Notes: generated by a model not told the origin, from the sequence alone. A stretch of 64,000 nucleotides of DNA from Billgrantia endophytica (GCF_002879615.1 NZ_PNRF01000012.1:1-64000), one strand, 5' to 3'; positions 9,003 through 17,279 are shown, counted from the stretch's first letter. Translations and numbers: made by a program.

Positions 9003-9373
9003 CGGCAGGATCGCCAAGGCGCTGCGGCGCATTCATGTCGACTATGCCGAGACACTGGAGGTTGGCCGGTGAAGTGGGCATGAGTGCACCGGCCTTTCAT
9101 GCCCACTTCAAGGCGGTGACGCGCACATCGCCCATTCAGTACATCAAGTCGACACGACTGCATCATGCCCGCTTGATGATGGTGCGGGATGGCTTGACCG
9201 CCGCGGCCGCCGCGGCCGCGGCGGCCCAGGTGGGCTACGAGAGCCCGTCCCAGTTCAGCCGCGAGTTCAAACGTTTCTTCGGCCGACCCCCGGGCGAGGA
9301 AGTGCGCGAGATGAAAAGCACCCTTGCGCTATTGCCCCCCACACAGATAGCCGGGTTGGCCCTGCCCCACTGA
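9003..9373 (+). pseudogene. Truncated copy of the AraC regulator HTH
   Basis: Near-exact copy of the last 370 bp of the AraC gene at 2814-3758. It has no N-terminal domain, no start site, and an 8-bp deletion near 9063 that shifts the frame inside the first HTH. The second part still reads GMSAPAFHAHFKAVT through RPPGEEVREM with three extra alanine codons, ending at the same stop. It forms most of direct repeat copy B. Confidence 0.93.
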
Positions 9374-9413
9374 ATGTGAGCCTTCACCCATGCGCAAACG
9401 GGCCACCCTGATG
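9003..9413 (+). repeat. Direct repeat, copy B
   Basis: Partner of 3389-3799 in the same orientation, 5.6 kb downstream. The left boundary is sharp, at CGGCAGGATCGCC. Recombination between the copies would remove the TRAP block and its regulator and leave one copy behind; whether it occurs is not known. Confidence 0.92.
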
Positions 9414-9422
9414 GGTGGCCCG
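9399..9422 (-). terminator. Hairpin between AraC fragment and secreted-protein gene
   Basis: Perfect 10-bp stem CGGGCCACCC/GGGTGGCCCG with a 4-nt loop. On the minus strand it is followed by GTTTGCG, a weak T-run, and lies 28 bp after the stop of the minus-strand gene ending at 9450. Only the left half is retained near 3785-3799. Confidence 0.55.
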
Positions 9423-9449
9423 ATGGGGCGTCGGTGCCAAGCGGTGGCG

Positions 9450-9869
9450 TTACAGGAGGCGGGTCTGAAGGATGTATTGGTTCACTCCCTCGCGCTTGCC
9501 GCCCAGGACGTTTCCACGCACTTCGAAGACATAACGGCCGGGCTGTACCGCTTGATTCAAGGCGATCTGTCCGCCGCCTACCTGCTCGGCCGTGCCGACG
9601 ACATTGCGTTGCTCATCGAGCAAGACCCCGTTCAGACGGAAGTGAGGTGCACCTGCATATCCCACGACGTTCCGGCTGCGGATGTCCAGTTGCGACGCTT
9701 GCCCCACCTCGAGAGCATAGCGTTGCGTGCCGGCTACCTGCTGAAGGGTCGAGGTGCCCGGTTCCAGCGTACGTGCTCCGGTTCCTCCCATCGCGGCGGC
9801 CTGTGATATCAAGCCCAGTGCCAACGCACCGGCGGCCATTGTCTTCATCATGATGGTTGCGTATTTCAT
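9450..9869 (-). CDS. Small secreted protein, unknown function
   Basis: 139 aa. I do not recognise a named family. The N-terminus MKYATIMMKTMAAGALALG followed by LISQAAAM is a clear signal peptide, probably cut after AAA near residue 26. The mature part looks all-beta: repeated short strands with QRYALEVGQ, HFRLNGVLL and GRYVFEVRGNVLG, suggesting a small periplasmic jelly-roll or pre-peptidase-like domain. It has no cysteines. ATG 9869 has AAGGAG 9-10 bp upstream. It is surrounded by AraC and SDR fossils and may be an original member of that locus. Confidence 0.72.
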   Translation of the reverse strand: MKYATIMMKTMAAGALALGLISQAAAMGGTGARTLEPGTSTLQQVAGTQRYALEVGQASQLDIRSRNVVGYAGAPHFRLNGVLLDEQRNVVGTAEQVGGGQIALNQAVQPGRYVFEVRGNVLGGKREGVNQYILQTRLL

Positions 9870-9911
9870 GGATTTATCTCCTTGCATTGATTTGCATGCC
9901 ACTAAACGATG

Positions 9912-9985
9912 CCTCTGGATCGCCAACCGGCGGGCGCCTTGGTACCGCTGCTGGTGCCGGTGGGAAGAATGGCTTTCGATTCGTG
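9912..9985 (-). pseudogene. Fossil of an SDR N-terminus
   Basis: The minus strand reads HESKAILPTGTSSGTKAPAG, which aligns with the N-terminus of the SDR at 1864-2592 (HESKVILLTGASSGIGEATA). DNA similarity covers about 50 bp (CGCTGCTGGTGCCGGTG). No start codon or continuing Rossmann fold is left, and key glycines have changed. Its position next to the degenerate control block at 10153-10215 mirrors the arrangement of the intact SDR/AraC pair. Confidence 0.68.
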
Positions 9986-10152
9986 GCGCAGGTTCGAGCG
10001 CCTCCGTGCCGGTGGGTGGCACCTCGCGCGGCTCGATCGGGCCAACCTGAGTGGCGGTGTTTGAGCGAACTGTGCCGCAAGTGGCTGCCTGGCCATGGAT
10101 GGGACGTTGCGTTGCGGTCGACGTGACCGTTAGGAAAGAGTAGGGAAAGGCA

Positions 10153-10215
10153 GGTCACACCAATAGGTGTATTTCTATCTAATTATTGCCTAATCCTACT
10201 TATGAAGAGTGTTAT
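10153..10215. promoter_or_regulatory. Degenerate copy of the SDR/AraC control block
   Basis: Aligns with 2687-2750: AATAGGTGTATTTCTAT and ATTGCCTAATCCTACT here match ACAGGTGCGTTTCTAT and ATTGCCCAATCCTATC there. Coding pieces around it are dead, but this stretch is well kept. It may still act as promoter or operator for the secreted protein gene at 9450-9869. Confidence 0.5.
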
Positions 10216-10253
10216 AGGGCTAAAAACATGGAATAAGTTGCCTTTTATTTCCG

Positions 10254-10465
10254 TTAATTAGTGGCGTGTTGTCGGGTTCTCATCGCTTCCGTATCCTTGA
10301 CGGATGGTAAGCCGAACATCCGGCGATATTCCCGCGAGAACTGCGATACGCTCTCGTAGCCCACCGCGAACGCCGCGCGTGCCACACGCTGCACATGGCT
10401 GTCTGGCCAACCAAGACGTCGGATCGCCGCTCCGTGCTGGTCGGCCAATAGCCAGTGCCTCTTGC
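10254..10465 (-). pseudogene. AraC regulator remnant with internal deletion
   Basis: Minus-strand frame reads WLLADQHGAAIRRLGW, SHVQRVARA, then directly AFAVGYESVSQFSREY and RRMFGLPSVKDTEAMR, then stop at 10254. The first piece is the linker before the HTH and the last is the second HTH, so roughly 80 residues holding the first HTH have been deleted in frame. The N-terminal domain is absent; the fragment begins where the aldo-keto reductase gene ends. The linker part is also seen in the fossil at 4280-4385. Confidence 0.8.
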
Positions 10466-11512
10466 TTACCGCTTGTTGGATGCCATCAACTGTTGCCGCC
10501 GAAACTCGCCCTGGCGTTCGAACATCCAACCGGGATATTCGGGCGGGAGTTCGCTGACGCGGTTGAGCTCGGCAAGCTCGTCGTTGCTGAGCGTGACTCG
10601 CGTCGCGGCGATGTTGTCGTCGAGCTGGCCGATGCGTTTGGCGCCGACGATCACGCTGGTCACGGCGGGTCGATGCAGCAGCCAGGCCAGCGCGATCTGG
10701 GCGACGCTGACGCCCTTGGTGTCGGCGATGTCGCGCATGGCGTCGATACAGCCATGGGCGCGTTCCAGCTCCACCGGGGGAAAGTCGAAGATGTCGCGGC
10801 GGTTGCCGGCCTCGGCCTGGCCTTCGCGGGTGTACTTGCCGCTGAGCAGGCCGCCGGCGAGTGGGCTCCACACCATCAGGCCGAGTCCTTCGCTTTCCAG
10901 CATGGGAATGAGTTCGCGTTCCAGGTCGCGGCCAGCGAGCGTGTAGTACGCCTGTAGCGACTGGAAGTGGGCCAGGCCCTTGCGTTCGGCGATGCCGAGC
11001 GCTTTCACGATCTGCCAGGCCGCCCAGTTGGAAGCGCCGATATAGCGTACATGGCCATGTTGCACCAGCGTATCGAGAGCCGCGAGGGTCTCCTCGATGG
11101 GGGTGGCCGGGTCGAAGCCGTGAACCTGGTAGAGGTCGATGTGATCGAGTTGCAGGCGCTTCAGGCTGGCCTTCACGCTCTCCATGATGTGATAGCGCGA
11201 CAGCCCCCTGGCGTTCGCGCCCTGGCCGGTTTCTCCGAACACCTTGGTCGCGACCACGATCTCGTCTCGCGGTACCTTGAGGTTCTTCAGCGCCTGTCCG
11301 GTAATGCGTTCCGAGAGCCCTGCGGAGTAGACGTCGGCGGTATCGATAAAGTTGATGCCGGCATCGAGCGCGCAGGCAATGAGCTTTTCGGCATCGTTCT
11401 GCTGGAGGTCGCCGATCTTGCTCCACAGCTCGCCTTCACCGCCGAAGGTCATGGTTCCCAGGCATAGCTCGGAAACGAACAGCCCGGAATTGCCGAATTT
11501 CCGATATTGCAT
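10466..11512 (-). CDS. Aldo/keto reductase
   Basis: 348 aa NADPH-dependent (beta/alpha)8 barrel reductase. The family tetrad is seen as FIDTADVYSAG (Asp, Tyr), VVATKVFG (Lys) and DLYQVHGFD (His); the cofactor region VIVGAKRIGQLDDN lies near the end. It has the usual length of YajO/Tas-like enzymes. ATG 11512 has GGAG eight bases upstream; a GTG two codons earlier is less likely. It follows the aldo/keto reductase at 11539-12615 by 26 bp in the same direction, so they form an operon. Likely aldehyde or ketone reduction; substrate unknown. Confidence 0.93.
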   Translation of the reverse strand: MQYRKFGNSGLFVSELCLGTMTFGGEGELWSKIGDLQQNDAEKLIACALDAGINFIDTADVYSAGLSERITGQALKNLKVPRDEIVVATKVFGETGQGANARGLSRYHIMESVKASLKRLQLDHIDLYQVHGFDPATPIEETLAALDTLVQHGHVRYIGASNWAAWQIVKALGIAERKGLAHFQSLQAYYTLAGRDLERELIPMLESEGLGLMVWSPLAGGLLSGKYTREGQAEAGNRRDIFDFPPVELERAHGCIDAMRDIADTKGVSVAQIALAWLLHRPAVTSVIVGAKRIGQLDDNIAATRVTLSNDELAELNRVSELPPEYPGWMFERQGEFRRQQLMASNKR

Positions 11513-11538
11513 GATCACACTCCAGAAAGAAGGTCGAT

Positions 11539-12615
11539 TCAGCGAGTTGCGACGGAGGTGCCGCCCGTGATGATGTCATTCACGAACGGACCGGTGATGA
11601 AGTCATGGGGGAAGCCGAGATCGATCCGACTGATGTGGTCGAGTCGCATCAGTTGCTCGTCATCGAGCGTGAAGGCCAGGGCCCCCAGGTTGTCTTCGAT
11701 CTGTGCCACATGGCGGGCCCCGAGGATCGTGCTCGTGATGCCGGGCCGGGTCAGCGTCCAGTTGAGCGCTACCTGCGCCGGCGAGCGTCCGACCTCTTCG
11801 GCGATGGCCTTGACCTCATCGGCAATGGTCAGTTGCCTTTCGTCCGGCAGTAACAGGCGCTGTTGTCCACCGAAGGCATCGAGTGCTCCCGCTTCGTTGG
11901 CCTGTTGCCGGTGGGCGATGTCCTCGCGGCGGTACTTGCCGGTCAGTACGCCCCCGGCAAGGGGCGACCAGGGTGTCACACCGAGCCCCAGTTCCATCGC
12001 CATAGGGATCAGGTCGCGCTCGATGTCACGCATGGCCAGGCTGTATTCGACCTGTAGGCCGATGAAGTGAGACCAGCCCCTCAAGTCGGCTAGCGTATTG
12101 GCCTCGGCGACCTTCCATGCCGGGAAGTCCGATGCACCGACATACAGCACCTTGCCTTGCCGCACCAGATCATCGAGCGCGCGCATCACCTCATCGATGG
12201 GCGTGCGGTATTCCCAGGCGTGAACCCAATAGAGGTCGATGTAATCCGTGCCCAGCCGCTTCAGCGACGCCTCCACGGACTGCATCATGTTCTTGCGGTG
12301 GTTGCCGCCGGCGTTGGGGTCGCCACGGCGCGTGTTGAGAGTATACTTGGTGGACAGGACGAAACGCTCCCGGTCCCCCGCGATGCAACGGCCGACGATC
12401 TTCTCGCTCGTCCCGTTGGTGTAGAAATTGGCCGTATCGACGAAATTGCCGCCTCGTTCGGCATAGGCCTGGAATATCGCCTCGGAGGTCGCGTCGTCAG
12501 CGCCCCAGCCCCAGTCGGAACCGAACGTCATGGTCCCCAGGCACAAGGGCGAAACGCGCAGGCCCGAGCGACCGAGCAGCCGGTAGGAATCCAGTGTCGT
12601 GAGAGCTTGGCTCAT
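11539..12615 (-). CDS. Aldo/keto reductase
   Basis: 358 aa, second enzyme of the same fold. Tetrad seen as FVDTANFYTNG, VLSTKYTLN and DLYWVHAWE; cofactor motif STILGARHVAQIEDN near residue 310. About half-identical in feel to its neighbour but clearly not a recent duplicate, with a different barrel C-terminus. ATG 12615 fits the family start (an extension to 12690 is open but unlike relatives). First gene of the two-gene reductase operon; its promoter must lie in 12616-12750, next to the MITE-like element. Confidence 0.93.
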   Translation of the reverse strand: MSQALTTLDSYRLLGRSGLRVSPLCLGTMTFGSDWGWGADDATSEAIFQAYAERGGNFVDTANFYTNGTSEKIVGRCIAGDRERFVLSTKYTLNTRRGDPNAGGNHRKNMMQSVEASLKRLGTDYIDLYWVHAWEYRTPIDEVMRALDDLVRQGKVLYVGASDFPAWKVAEANTLADLRGWSHFIGLQVEYSLAMRDIERDLIPMAMELGLGVTPWSPLAGGVLTGKYRREDIAHRQQANEAGALDAFGGQQRLLLPDERQLTIADEVKAIAEEVGRSPAQVALNWTLTRPGITSTILGARHVAQIEDNLGALAFTLDDEQLMRLDHISRIDLGFPHDFITGPFVNDIITGGTSVATR

Positions 12616-12750
12616 CGTGTTGCCATCCTCATCAAGGGTTGCGGTATCGGCGACCGTGTCGGGCTTGGTCGCGGCATGCAACGAGGACATTACGCTGGCG
12701 CTGACCGGAGATTAAGGAATGCCTTATTCTGGTATCCGCACTTCCCCCTA

Positions 12751-12894
12751 AGAGGATGTCTACAAAAGGGTTGCACTTGGCAATACTGCATTGAAATATC
12801 CCTCAAAATGCTCATTTACATTGTGTAAGCTGCGCTTTTTTCAGGATATTTCGCCTTGTCTTGCCTTCGTTCACCTGTTTTGTAAACACCCTCT
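12751..12894. mobile_element. MITE-like element with terminal inverted repeats
   Basis: 144 bp, no coding capacity. The left end AGAGGATGTCTACAAAA (12751-12767) and right end TTTTGTAAACACCCTCT (12878-12894) are inverted repeats matching at 15 of 17 positions. The inside is AT-richer than the surroundings. I see no clear target duplication. The right end occurs again, solo, at 53901-53917 beside soxR. This fits a small non-autonomous element, but the transposase family cannot be told from the sequence. Confidence 0.68.
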
Positions 12895-12906
12895 GAGGAA
12901 TCCGCA

Positions 12907-14271
12907 TTGCTCAGCAACGAACGTCGTAGCGAGATCGCTACCTTCTTGAAACTTCGGCGTGCTCGGCTACAGCCCGAGCACGTTGGCCTGTCGCGTGGTG
13001 CGCGGCGGCGCACACCCGGGCTACGCCGCGAGGAAGTCGCCGAATTGGCGGGCATCAGCACGGAGTGGTACGCGTGGCTGGAACAGACACGCAATGTGCA
13101 TCCCTCCATGGATGCGCTTCAGCGCATCGCGGTCGCATTGAGGCTCGAACCCGCCGAGCAGCAACACTTGCTGACGCTTGGTGGCTATGGGCCCGAGAAT
13201 GGCAGTAACGGTTCGGCCCGCGAGGCGGTGGTGAGCCCGCAACTGCAACGGCTGATGGATCAGTTGGACTGCTGCCCGGCGTGGATCATGGGGGCTCGCT
13301 CCGACATCCTGGCCTGGAACCAGGCGGCTACCGTGGTTCACGGCGACCTGGACGGCATGTCGGGCATCGAAAGGAACGGGATCCACCAGTTGTTCCTAAA
13401 CGCGAAGGTGCGTCACATGCTCGTGGACTGGGAGGCCCATGCCCGGGATTGCGTTGCCAAGCTGCGCCTGACCTATGCCAACTACATCGACGATCCCTGG
13501 TTCAACGAGCTGATCGGGTTGCTGATGTCGAAAAGCCTGGAATTCGCCCAGTGGTGGGACGAACATGACGTGAGGCTCCCTCAGGATGGCGTGAAAGCCT
13601 ACGACCATCCCACCATGGGCCGTCTGGTGTTCGATTACGCCATCCTGCAAGTGGCGGGTGGCGACGGTATCCCTTTGCATCTGATCACCTACGTGCCCGC
13701 TAGCGGTACGGCGACCCAGGAAAAAATGCGAGACCTGATGAACATCGCCAACCCTTTTACTCTCCGCCCCGAGACCCCAGCCGACACCGATGCCATCGAG
13801 CGAGTCACCGTGGCGGCCTTTCTCGATGCGCCCCACACTGACCACAACGAGCAGCATATCGTGCGTGCCCTGCGTGAAGCGGGCGCCTTGAGCCTGTCGT
13901 TGGTTGCTGAACAGGACGGCGAGGTAGTGGGGCATGTCGCGGTGTCGCCGGTCACGCTGTCGGATGGCACGCCGGGCTGGTTTGGGCTGGGGCCGATCTC
14001 GGTGATACCGGCGCGGCAGGGCCAGGGCATCGGTTCGGCACTGGTGCGAGAGGCGCTGGAGCGGTTGCGGGCTAGCGGTGCTTCGGGCTGTGTGGTGCTG
14101 GGGGAGCCCGGTTATTACGGTCGCTTTGGTTTTCGGACAGTGCCGGGGCTCACGCTGCCAGGCTTGCCGGAGGAGTACTTCATGGCCTTGTCCTTTGATC
14201 ACGAATTGCCGAATGGGCAGGTCGCCTACCATGCGGCTTTCGACGCGACGGCCGGTTCCCCCGTCAAGTGA
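12907..14271 (+). CDS. XRE/MmyB-like regulator fused to a GNAT acetyltransferase
   Basis: 454 aa. Residues 1-90: HTH of the XRE type (LRREEVAELAGISTEWYAWL). About 105-270: the MmyB-like ligand-binding domain (CPAWIMGARSDILAWN, FDYAILQVAGGDG). From about 283: a GNAT domain of the YhbS type with the acetyl-CoA loop PARQGQGIGSALVREAL and LGEPGYYGRFGF. The GNAT part could begin on its own at ATG 13738, so this looks like two neighbouring genes joined in frame. The start is TTG 12907, six bases after GAGGAA, right next to the MITE-like element; no ATG fits. Such regulators usually control a nearby enzyme gene, perhaps the divergent aldo-keto reductases. Confidence 0.85.
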   Translation: MLSNERRSEIATFLKLRRARLQPEHVGLSRGARRRTPGLRREEVAELAGISTEWYAWLEQTRNVHPSMDALQRIAVALRLEPAEQQHLLTLGGYGPENGSNGSAREAVVSPQLQRLMDQLDCCPAWIMGARSDILAWNQAATVVHGDLDGMSGIERNGIHQLFLNAKVRHMLVDWEAHARDCVAKLRLTYANYIDDPWFNELIGLLMSKSLEFAQWWDEHDVRLPQDGVKAYDHPTMGRLVFDYAILQVAGGDGIPLHLITYVPASGTATQEKMRDLMNIANPFTLRPETPADTDAIERVTVAAFLDAPHTDHNEQHIVRALREAGALSLSLVAEQDGEVVGHVAVSPVTLSDGTPGWFGLGPISVIPARQGQGIGSALVREALERLRASGASGCVVLGEPGYYGRFGFRTVPGLTLPGLPEEYFMALSFDHELPNGQVAYHAAFDATAGSPVK

Positions 14272-14288
14272 TCCTTGAAGCCGCGAAC

Positions 14289-14516
14289 GCCGCCTGCCGC
14301 CTGCCGCCGGCTCAACTCGGCGATACGCGCCTGGGGGTCGGTTTCGGCTCCCTCGCTGATCTCGCGCAACAGCTCGAATACCGTCAACAGCCGCGACTCG
14401 GCGCCGATGAACTGCTGCCCCTGCAAGGATGCCAGCCACTGCAGGGCCTTCTCGGCGGCCAGCAGCCGCCAACCCGGGTGATGGCGCCGCAGCGTAGTGA
14501 GGAAGTCGTAATCCAT
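14289..14516 (-). pseudogene. Internally deleted DUF3375 (JetA-like) gene
   Basis: The minus-strand frame starts MDYDFLTTLRRHHPGWRLLA, the typical N-terminus of DUF3375 proteins, and jumps straight to EKALQWLASLQGQQF, ESRLLTVFELLREI and ETDPQARIAELSRRQ. In the full family (roughly 480 aa) these blocks are about 100 residues apart, and a long C-terminal part follows that is absent here. DUF3375 is the JetA (MukF-like) subunit of Wadjet anti-plasmid systems. No JetB, JetC or JetD gene is present in the window, so this is a relic. Family recall is from memory; no search was possible. Confidence 0.62.
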
Positions 14517-14632
14517 GGCGATTCGGAGAAGGCCGGCAGTGTCGTTGAGGTTCTAGTGTCTCTGACTCCTGTCGGTACTGGCAAGGCGCGGCACGCATTC
14601 GGCAGCGCAATTGGACCGTCGATTTGCCGGCT

Positions 14633-15223
14633 TTAATACGGTGGCGACGTCCGTTGCCTCTGCAGCTTCGCCGCTTCCGTCCACCAGGCAAGGTCATCTG
14701 CGAAGCGTGCGAAGGAGCGCTCGAGTGATTGGCCAGGATCGCCGGTGGGGTTGCCGTCTTCATCCAGTGTCTTGGTGATCGGGCCGACGGCCACCGTACT
14801 GGAGATGACCACCATGCCCATCTCGGATAGCGTACCGTGCCAGAGCATGCCGGAACGCACACCGCCAAGGCGCCCGGCGGAGTAGCTGACGATGCCGGCT
14901 GGCCGCCAGAACCATTCCTCCAGGAAGTGATCGGTCAGGTTCTTGAGTCCGGGCTGCATGCCCCAGTTGTATTCGCCGGTAACGAAAACGAAGCCGTCCG
15001 CCTCGCGAATCTTGCCCGCCAGTGTCTCCATTGCCTCCGGGGCCTCGCCCGGCGGGTATTCTTTGTACATGCGGTCCAGCATCGGCAGGTCGACCTGTTT
15101 GGCGTCGATCAGCTCCGCCTCGATTCCGCGGGCCCTCAAGGTCCGCGCGGCGTACTCGGCCAGGCGGATACCGGTACGATCGGAGCGATAGGAACCATAG
15201 AACACGAGGATGCGGTCGGACAT
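14633..15223 (-). CDS. NADPH-dependent FMN reductase-like flavoprotein
   Basis: 196 aa flavodoxin-like fold. Seen: the phosphate-binding loop GSYRSDRTGIRLAEY at the N-terminus and the family motif TGEYNWGMQPGLKNLTDHF near residues 82-100. Such enzymes reduce flavin or quinone with NAD(P)H. It lies 216 bp downstream of the flavin monooxygenase gene on the same strand and could supply reduced flavin, but a strong hairpin separates them, so co-transcription is uncertain. Confidence 0.88.
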   Translation of the reverse strand: MSDRILVFYGSYRSDRTGIRLAEYAARTLRARGIEAELIDAKQVDLPMLDRMYKEYPPGEAPEAMETLAGKIREADGFVFVTGEYNWGMQPGLKNLTDHFLEEWFWRPAGIVSYSAGRLGGVRSGMLWHGTLSEMGMVVISSTVAVGPITKTLDEDGNPTGDPGQSLERSFARFADDLAWWTEAAKLQRQRTSPPY

Positions 15224-15405
15224 AGGAAAACCCTTGCTCGGAGAGCGGACGAAACAGGATGAATGGCCAGCGAGTCACTTCAGCGTAGCGCCAGATGCGA
15301 ATGCGTGCTGCGCGATGCCCTCGATGAAATCGAAAAAGTCAGCGGCTAAGCCCCCGGCACGAAGGAGGGCGTCGAGCCTGGCGAGGCGGTGAATCGGAAC
15401 CAGGC

Positions 15406-15430
15406 GGGCCGGCACGCTTCGTGCCGGCCC
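15406..15430 (-). terminator. Hairpin after the flavin monooxygenase gene
   Basis: Perfect 11-bp stem GGGCCGGCACG/CGTGCCGGCCC with a 3-nt loop, nine bases after the stop on the minus strand. No T-run follows, so it may be a rho-assisted terminator or an mRNA 3'-end stabiliser. Confidence 0.5.
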
Positions 15431-15438
15431 GTGGTCGT

Positions 15439-17235
15439 TCAGGTGAGGTGGTGCACGTCTTGCAGGCCGTACACCGGGGTGGGAATACCCTCCATGCGTG
15501 CCTTGAGCTGCAGCGCTAGGTAGTGGGAGTAGTGGCGCGACTGGTGCAGGTTGCCCCCGTGGAACCACAGGGCATCCTGCTGGGTGGGTTTCCACATGTT
15601 GCGCAGCTCTCCTTCCCAGGGGCCCGGGTCCTTGGGCGTGTCGGAGCCCAGCCCCCAGCATTTGCCAACCTTGTCGGCGACTTCCTGCGAAATGATGCGC
15701 GCCGCCCAGCCGTTCATGGAGCCATAGCCGGTGGCGTAGACGATGAGATCCGCCGGCAGTTCGGAGCCGTCGGTGAGTGTCACCGAGCGCGGGTTGATGT
15801 GTTCGATGCCGACACCGCTGCGCAGCTTGATATCGCCGTTGGCGACCAGGTCGCAGGCGCCCACGTCGATGTAGTAGCCGGAGCCACGCCGCAGGTACTT
15901 GAGGAACAGCCCGGAATCATCGGCGCCGAAGTCCAGCAGGAAGCCGGCGTCTTCCAGCTTCTTGTAGAACGTGGCGTCGCGCTCGCGGATCTGGTCGAAG
16001 GCCGGCCGCTGGAAGTCGGGCAACACCTTGTAGGGAATCGAGGCGAAGATCAGGTCGGCCTTGTCGTGGGTGATGCCGTTCTGTAGCGCCTCTTCGGAAT
16101 AGAGCGGGCCAAGGGCCAGTTCCATGAGCGAGTCGGATTTCACGATATGGGTCGAGGAGCGCTGCAGCATGGTGACGTCGGCGTCGTTCTCCCACAGCGC
16201 CGCGCAGATGTCGTGGGCCGAGTTGTTGGAACCCACCACGATGCACGTCTTGCCGCGGTAGGCATCCGGGCCCGGGTGCCGGCTGGAGTGCTGTTGTTCG
16301 CCCTCGAAGGTCTCGGCGCCCGGGAAGTGCGGCACGTTCGGCATACCCGACATGCCGGTGGCGAGTATCAACTGCTTGGGCCGCAGTGTGACCCGCTCGC
16401 CGTCGCGGTTCACATTCACCGTCCATTCGCCGGTCGCTTCGTCGTAGCGGGCGCTCTCGCACTCGGTGGCGCTCCAGTAGTTGAGCTCCATCACCTTGGT
16501 GTACATCTCCAGCCAGTCGCCGATCTTGTCCTTGGGCGCGAACACCGGCCAGTTTTCGGGGAAGGGGATGTAAGGCAGGTGGTCGTACCAGACCGGGTCG
16601 TGCAGACAGAGCGATTTGTAGCGGTTGCGCCAGGAATCGCCGGGCCGGGGATTCTTCTCCACCACGATGGTGGGCACGTCGAGCTGGCGCAGGCGCGCGG
16701 CGAGCCCGATGCCGCCCTGGCCGCCTCCGATGATCACGCAGTAGGGCTGGCGCGTGTAGCCGAGTTCCGACTCTTCACGCCGGCGAGCCTCGAGCCAGGT
16801 CTCGCGTGATTTGCTGGCGCCGTGCTCGGCTCCCTTGGGGCGGTGCGGGCCGCGTGGCTCGGGAAAGTCCTTGAGCTCCTGCATGGTGGTCAATAGGGTC
16901 CAGCATTTGCCTTTCTTCAGGCGCAGGAAGCCCTTGCCGTGGGCGACATGGGTCTCGAAAGTGAACCACGCCTCGGTGACGCCGCCTGCCTCCGTGGCCT
17001 CGCCGTCGACCTGCCAGTTCGTGGGGTGCGTTTCGCTCAGGGTGGCGTTGAGCATCGACTGGATGTCGTCCTTTCCTTCCAGCGTCTTGAGGTTCCAGGT
17101 AAAGGCAACCAGGTCGCGCCAGTAGCATTCTTCGCCGAACAGTGCCATGACCTGCTCGATGTCGCGTTGCTCGAGGGTGGTCTCGAAATTGCTCAGCCAG
17201 CGTTGGGCGGTTTGAGTTGGCGTGCGTGTCGTCAT
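15439..17235 (-). CDS. Flavin-containing monooxygenase with SnoaL-like N-terminal domain
   Basis: 598 aa. Residues 1-130 resemble an NTF2/SnoaL-like domain (NFETTLEQRDIEQVMALF). The rest is a class-B flavoprotein monooxygenase: FAD motif GGGQGGIGLAARL at about 170-182, NADPH motif GSNNSAHDI near 350, and the C-terminal VYATGYGS. Relatives oxidise N- or S-containing small molecules or ketones using NADPH and O2. ATG 17235 follows AGCGGAG. A sigma-54 promoter lies 45 bp upstream and the divergent sigma-54 activator is the obvious regulator, so it is probably induced by its substrate. Confidence 0.92.
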   Translation of the reverse strand: MTTRTPTQTAQRWLSNFETTLEQRDIEQVMALFGEECYWRDLVAFTWNLKTLEGKDDIQSMLNATLSETHPTNWQVDGEATEAGGVTEAWFTFETHVAHGKGFLRLKKGKCWTLLTTMQELKDFPEPRGPHRPKGAEHGASKSRETWLEARRREESELGYTRQPYCVIIGGGQGGIGLAARLRQLDVPTIVVEKNPRPGDSWRNRYKSLCLHDPVWYDHLPYIPFPENWPVFAPKDKIGDWLEMYTKVMELNYWSATECESARYDEATGEWTVNVNRDGERVTLRPKQLILATGMSGMPNVPHFPGAETFEGEQQHSSRHPGPDAYRGKTCIVVGSNNSAHDICAALWENDADVTMLQRSSTHIVKSDSLMELALGPLYSEEALQNGITHDKADLIFASIPYKVLPDFQRPAFDQIRERDATFYKKLEDAGFLLDFGADDSGLFLKYLRRGSGYYIDVGACDLVANGDIKLRSGVGIEHINPRSVTLTDGSELPADLIVYATGYGSMNGWAARIISQEVADKVGKCWGLGSDTPKDPGPWEGELRNMWKPTQQDALWFHGGNLHQSRHYSHYLALQLKARMEGIPTPVYGLQDVHHLT

Positions 17236-17279
17236 CGTTGTTCTCCGCTTGTTGTTCATGGGGACGCCCTACATTCATG

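Noticed and set aside
10254..11426. 390-codon open frame on the minus strand
   Set aside because: It runs through the aldo/keto reductase in a second frame and gives Arg/His-rich sequence. Only its last 70 codons are meaningful, as an AraC remnant.
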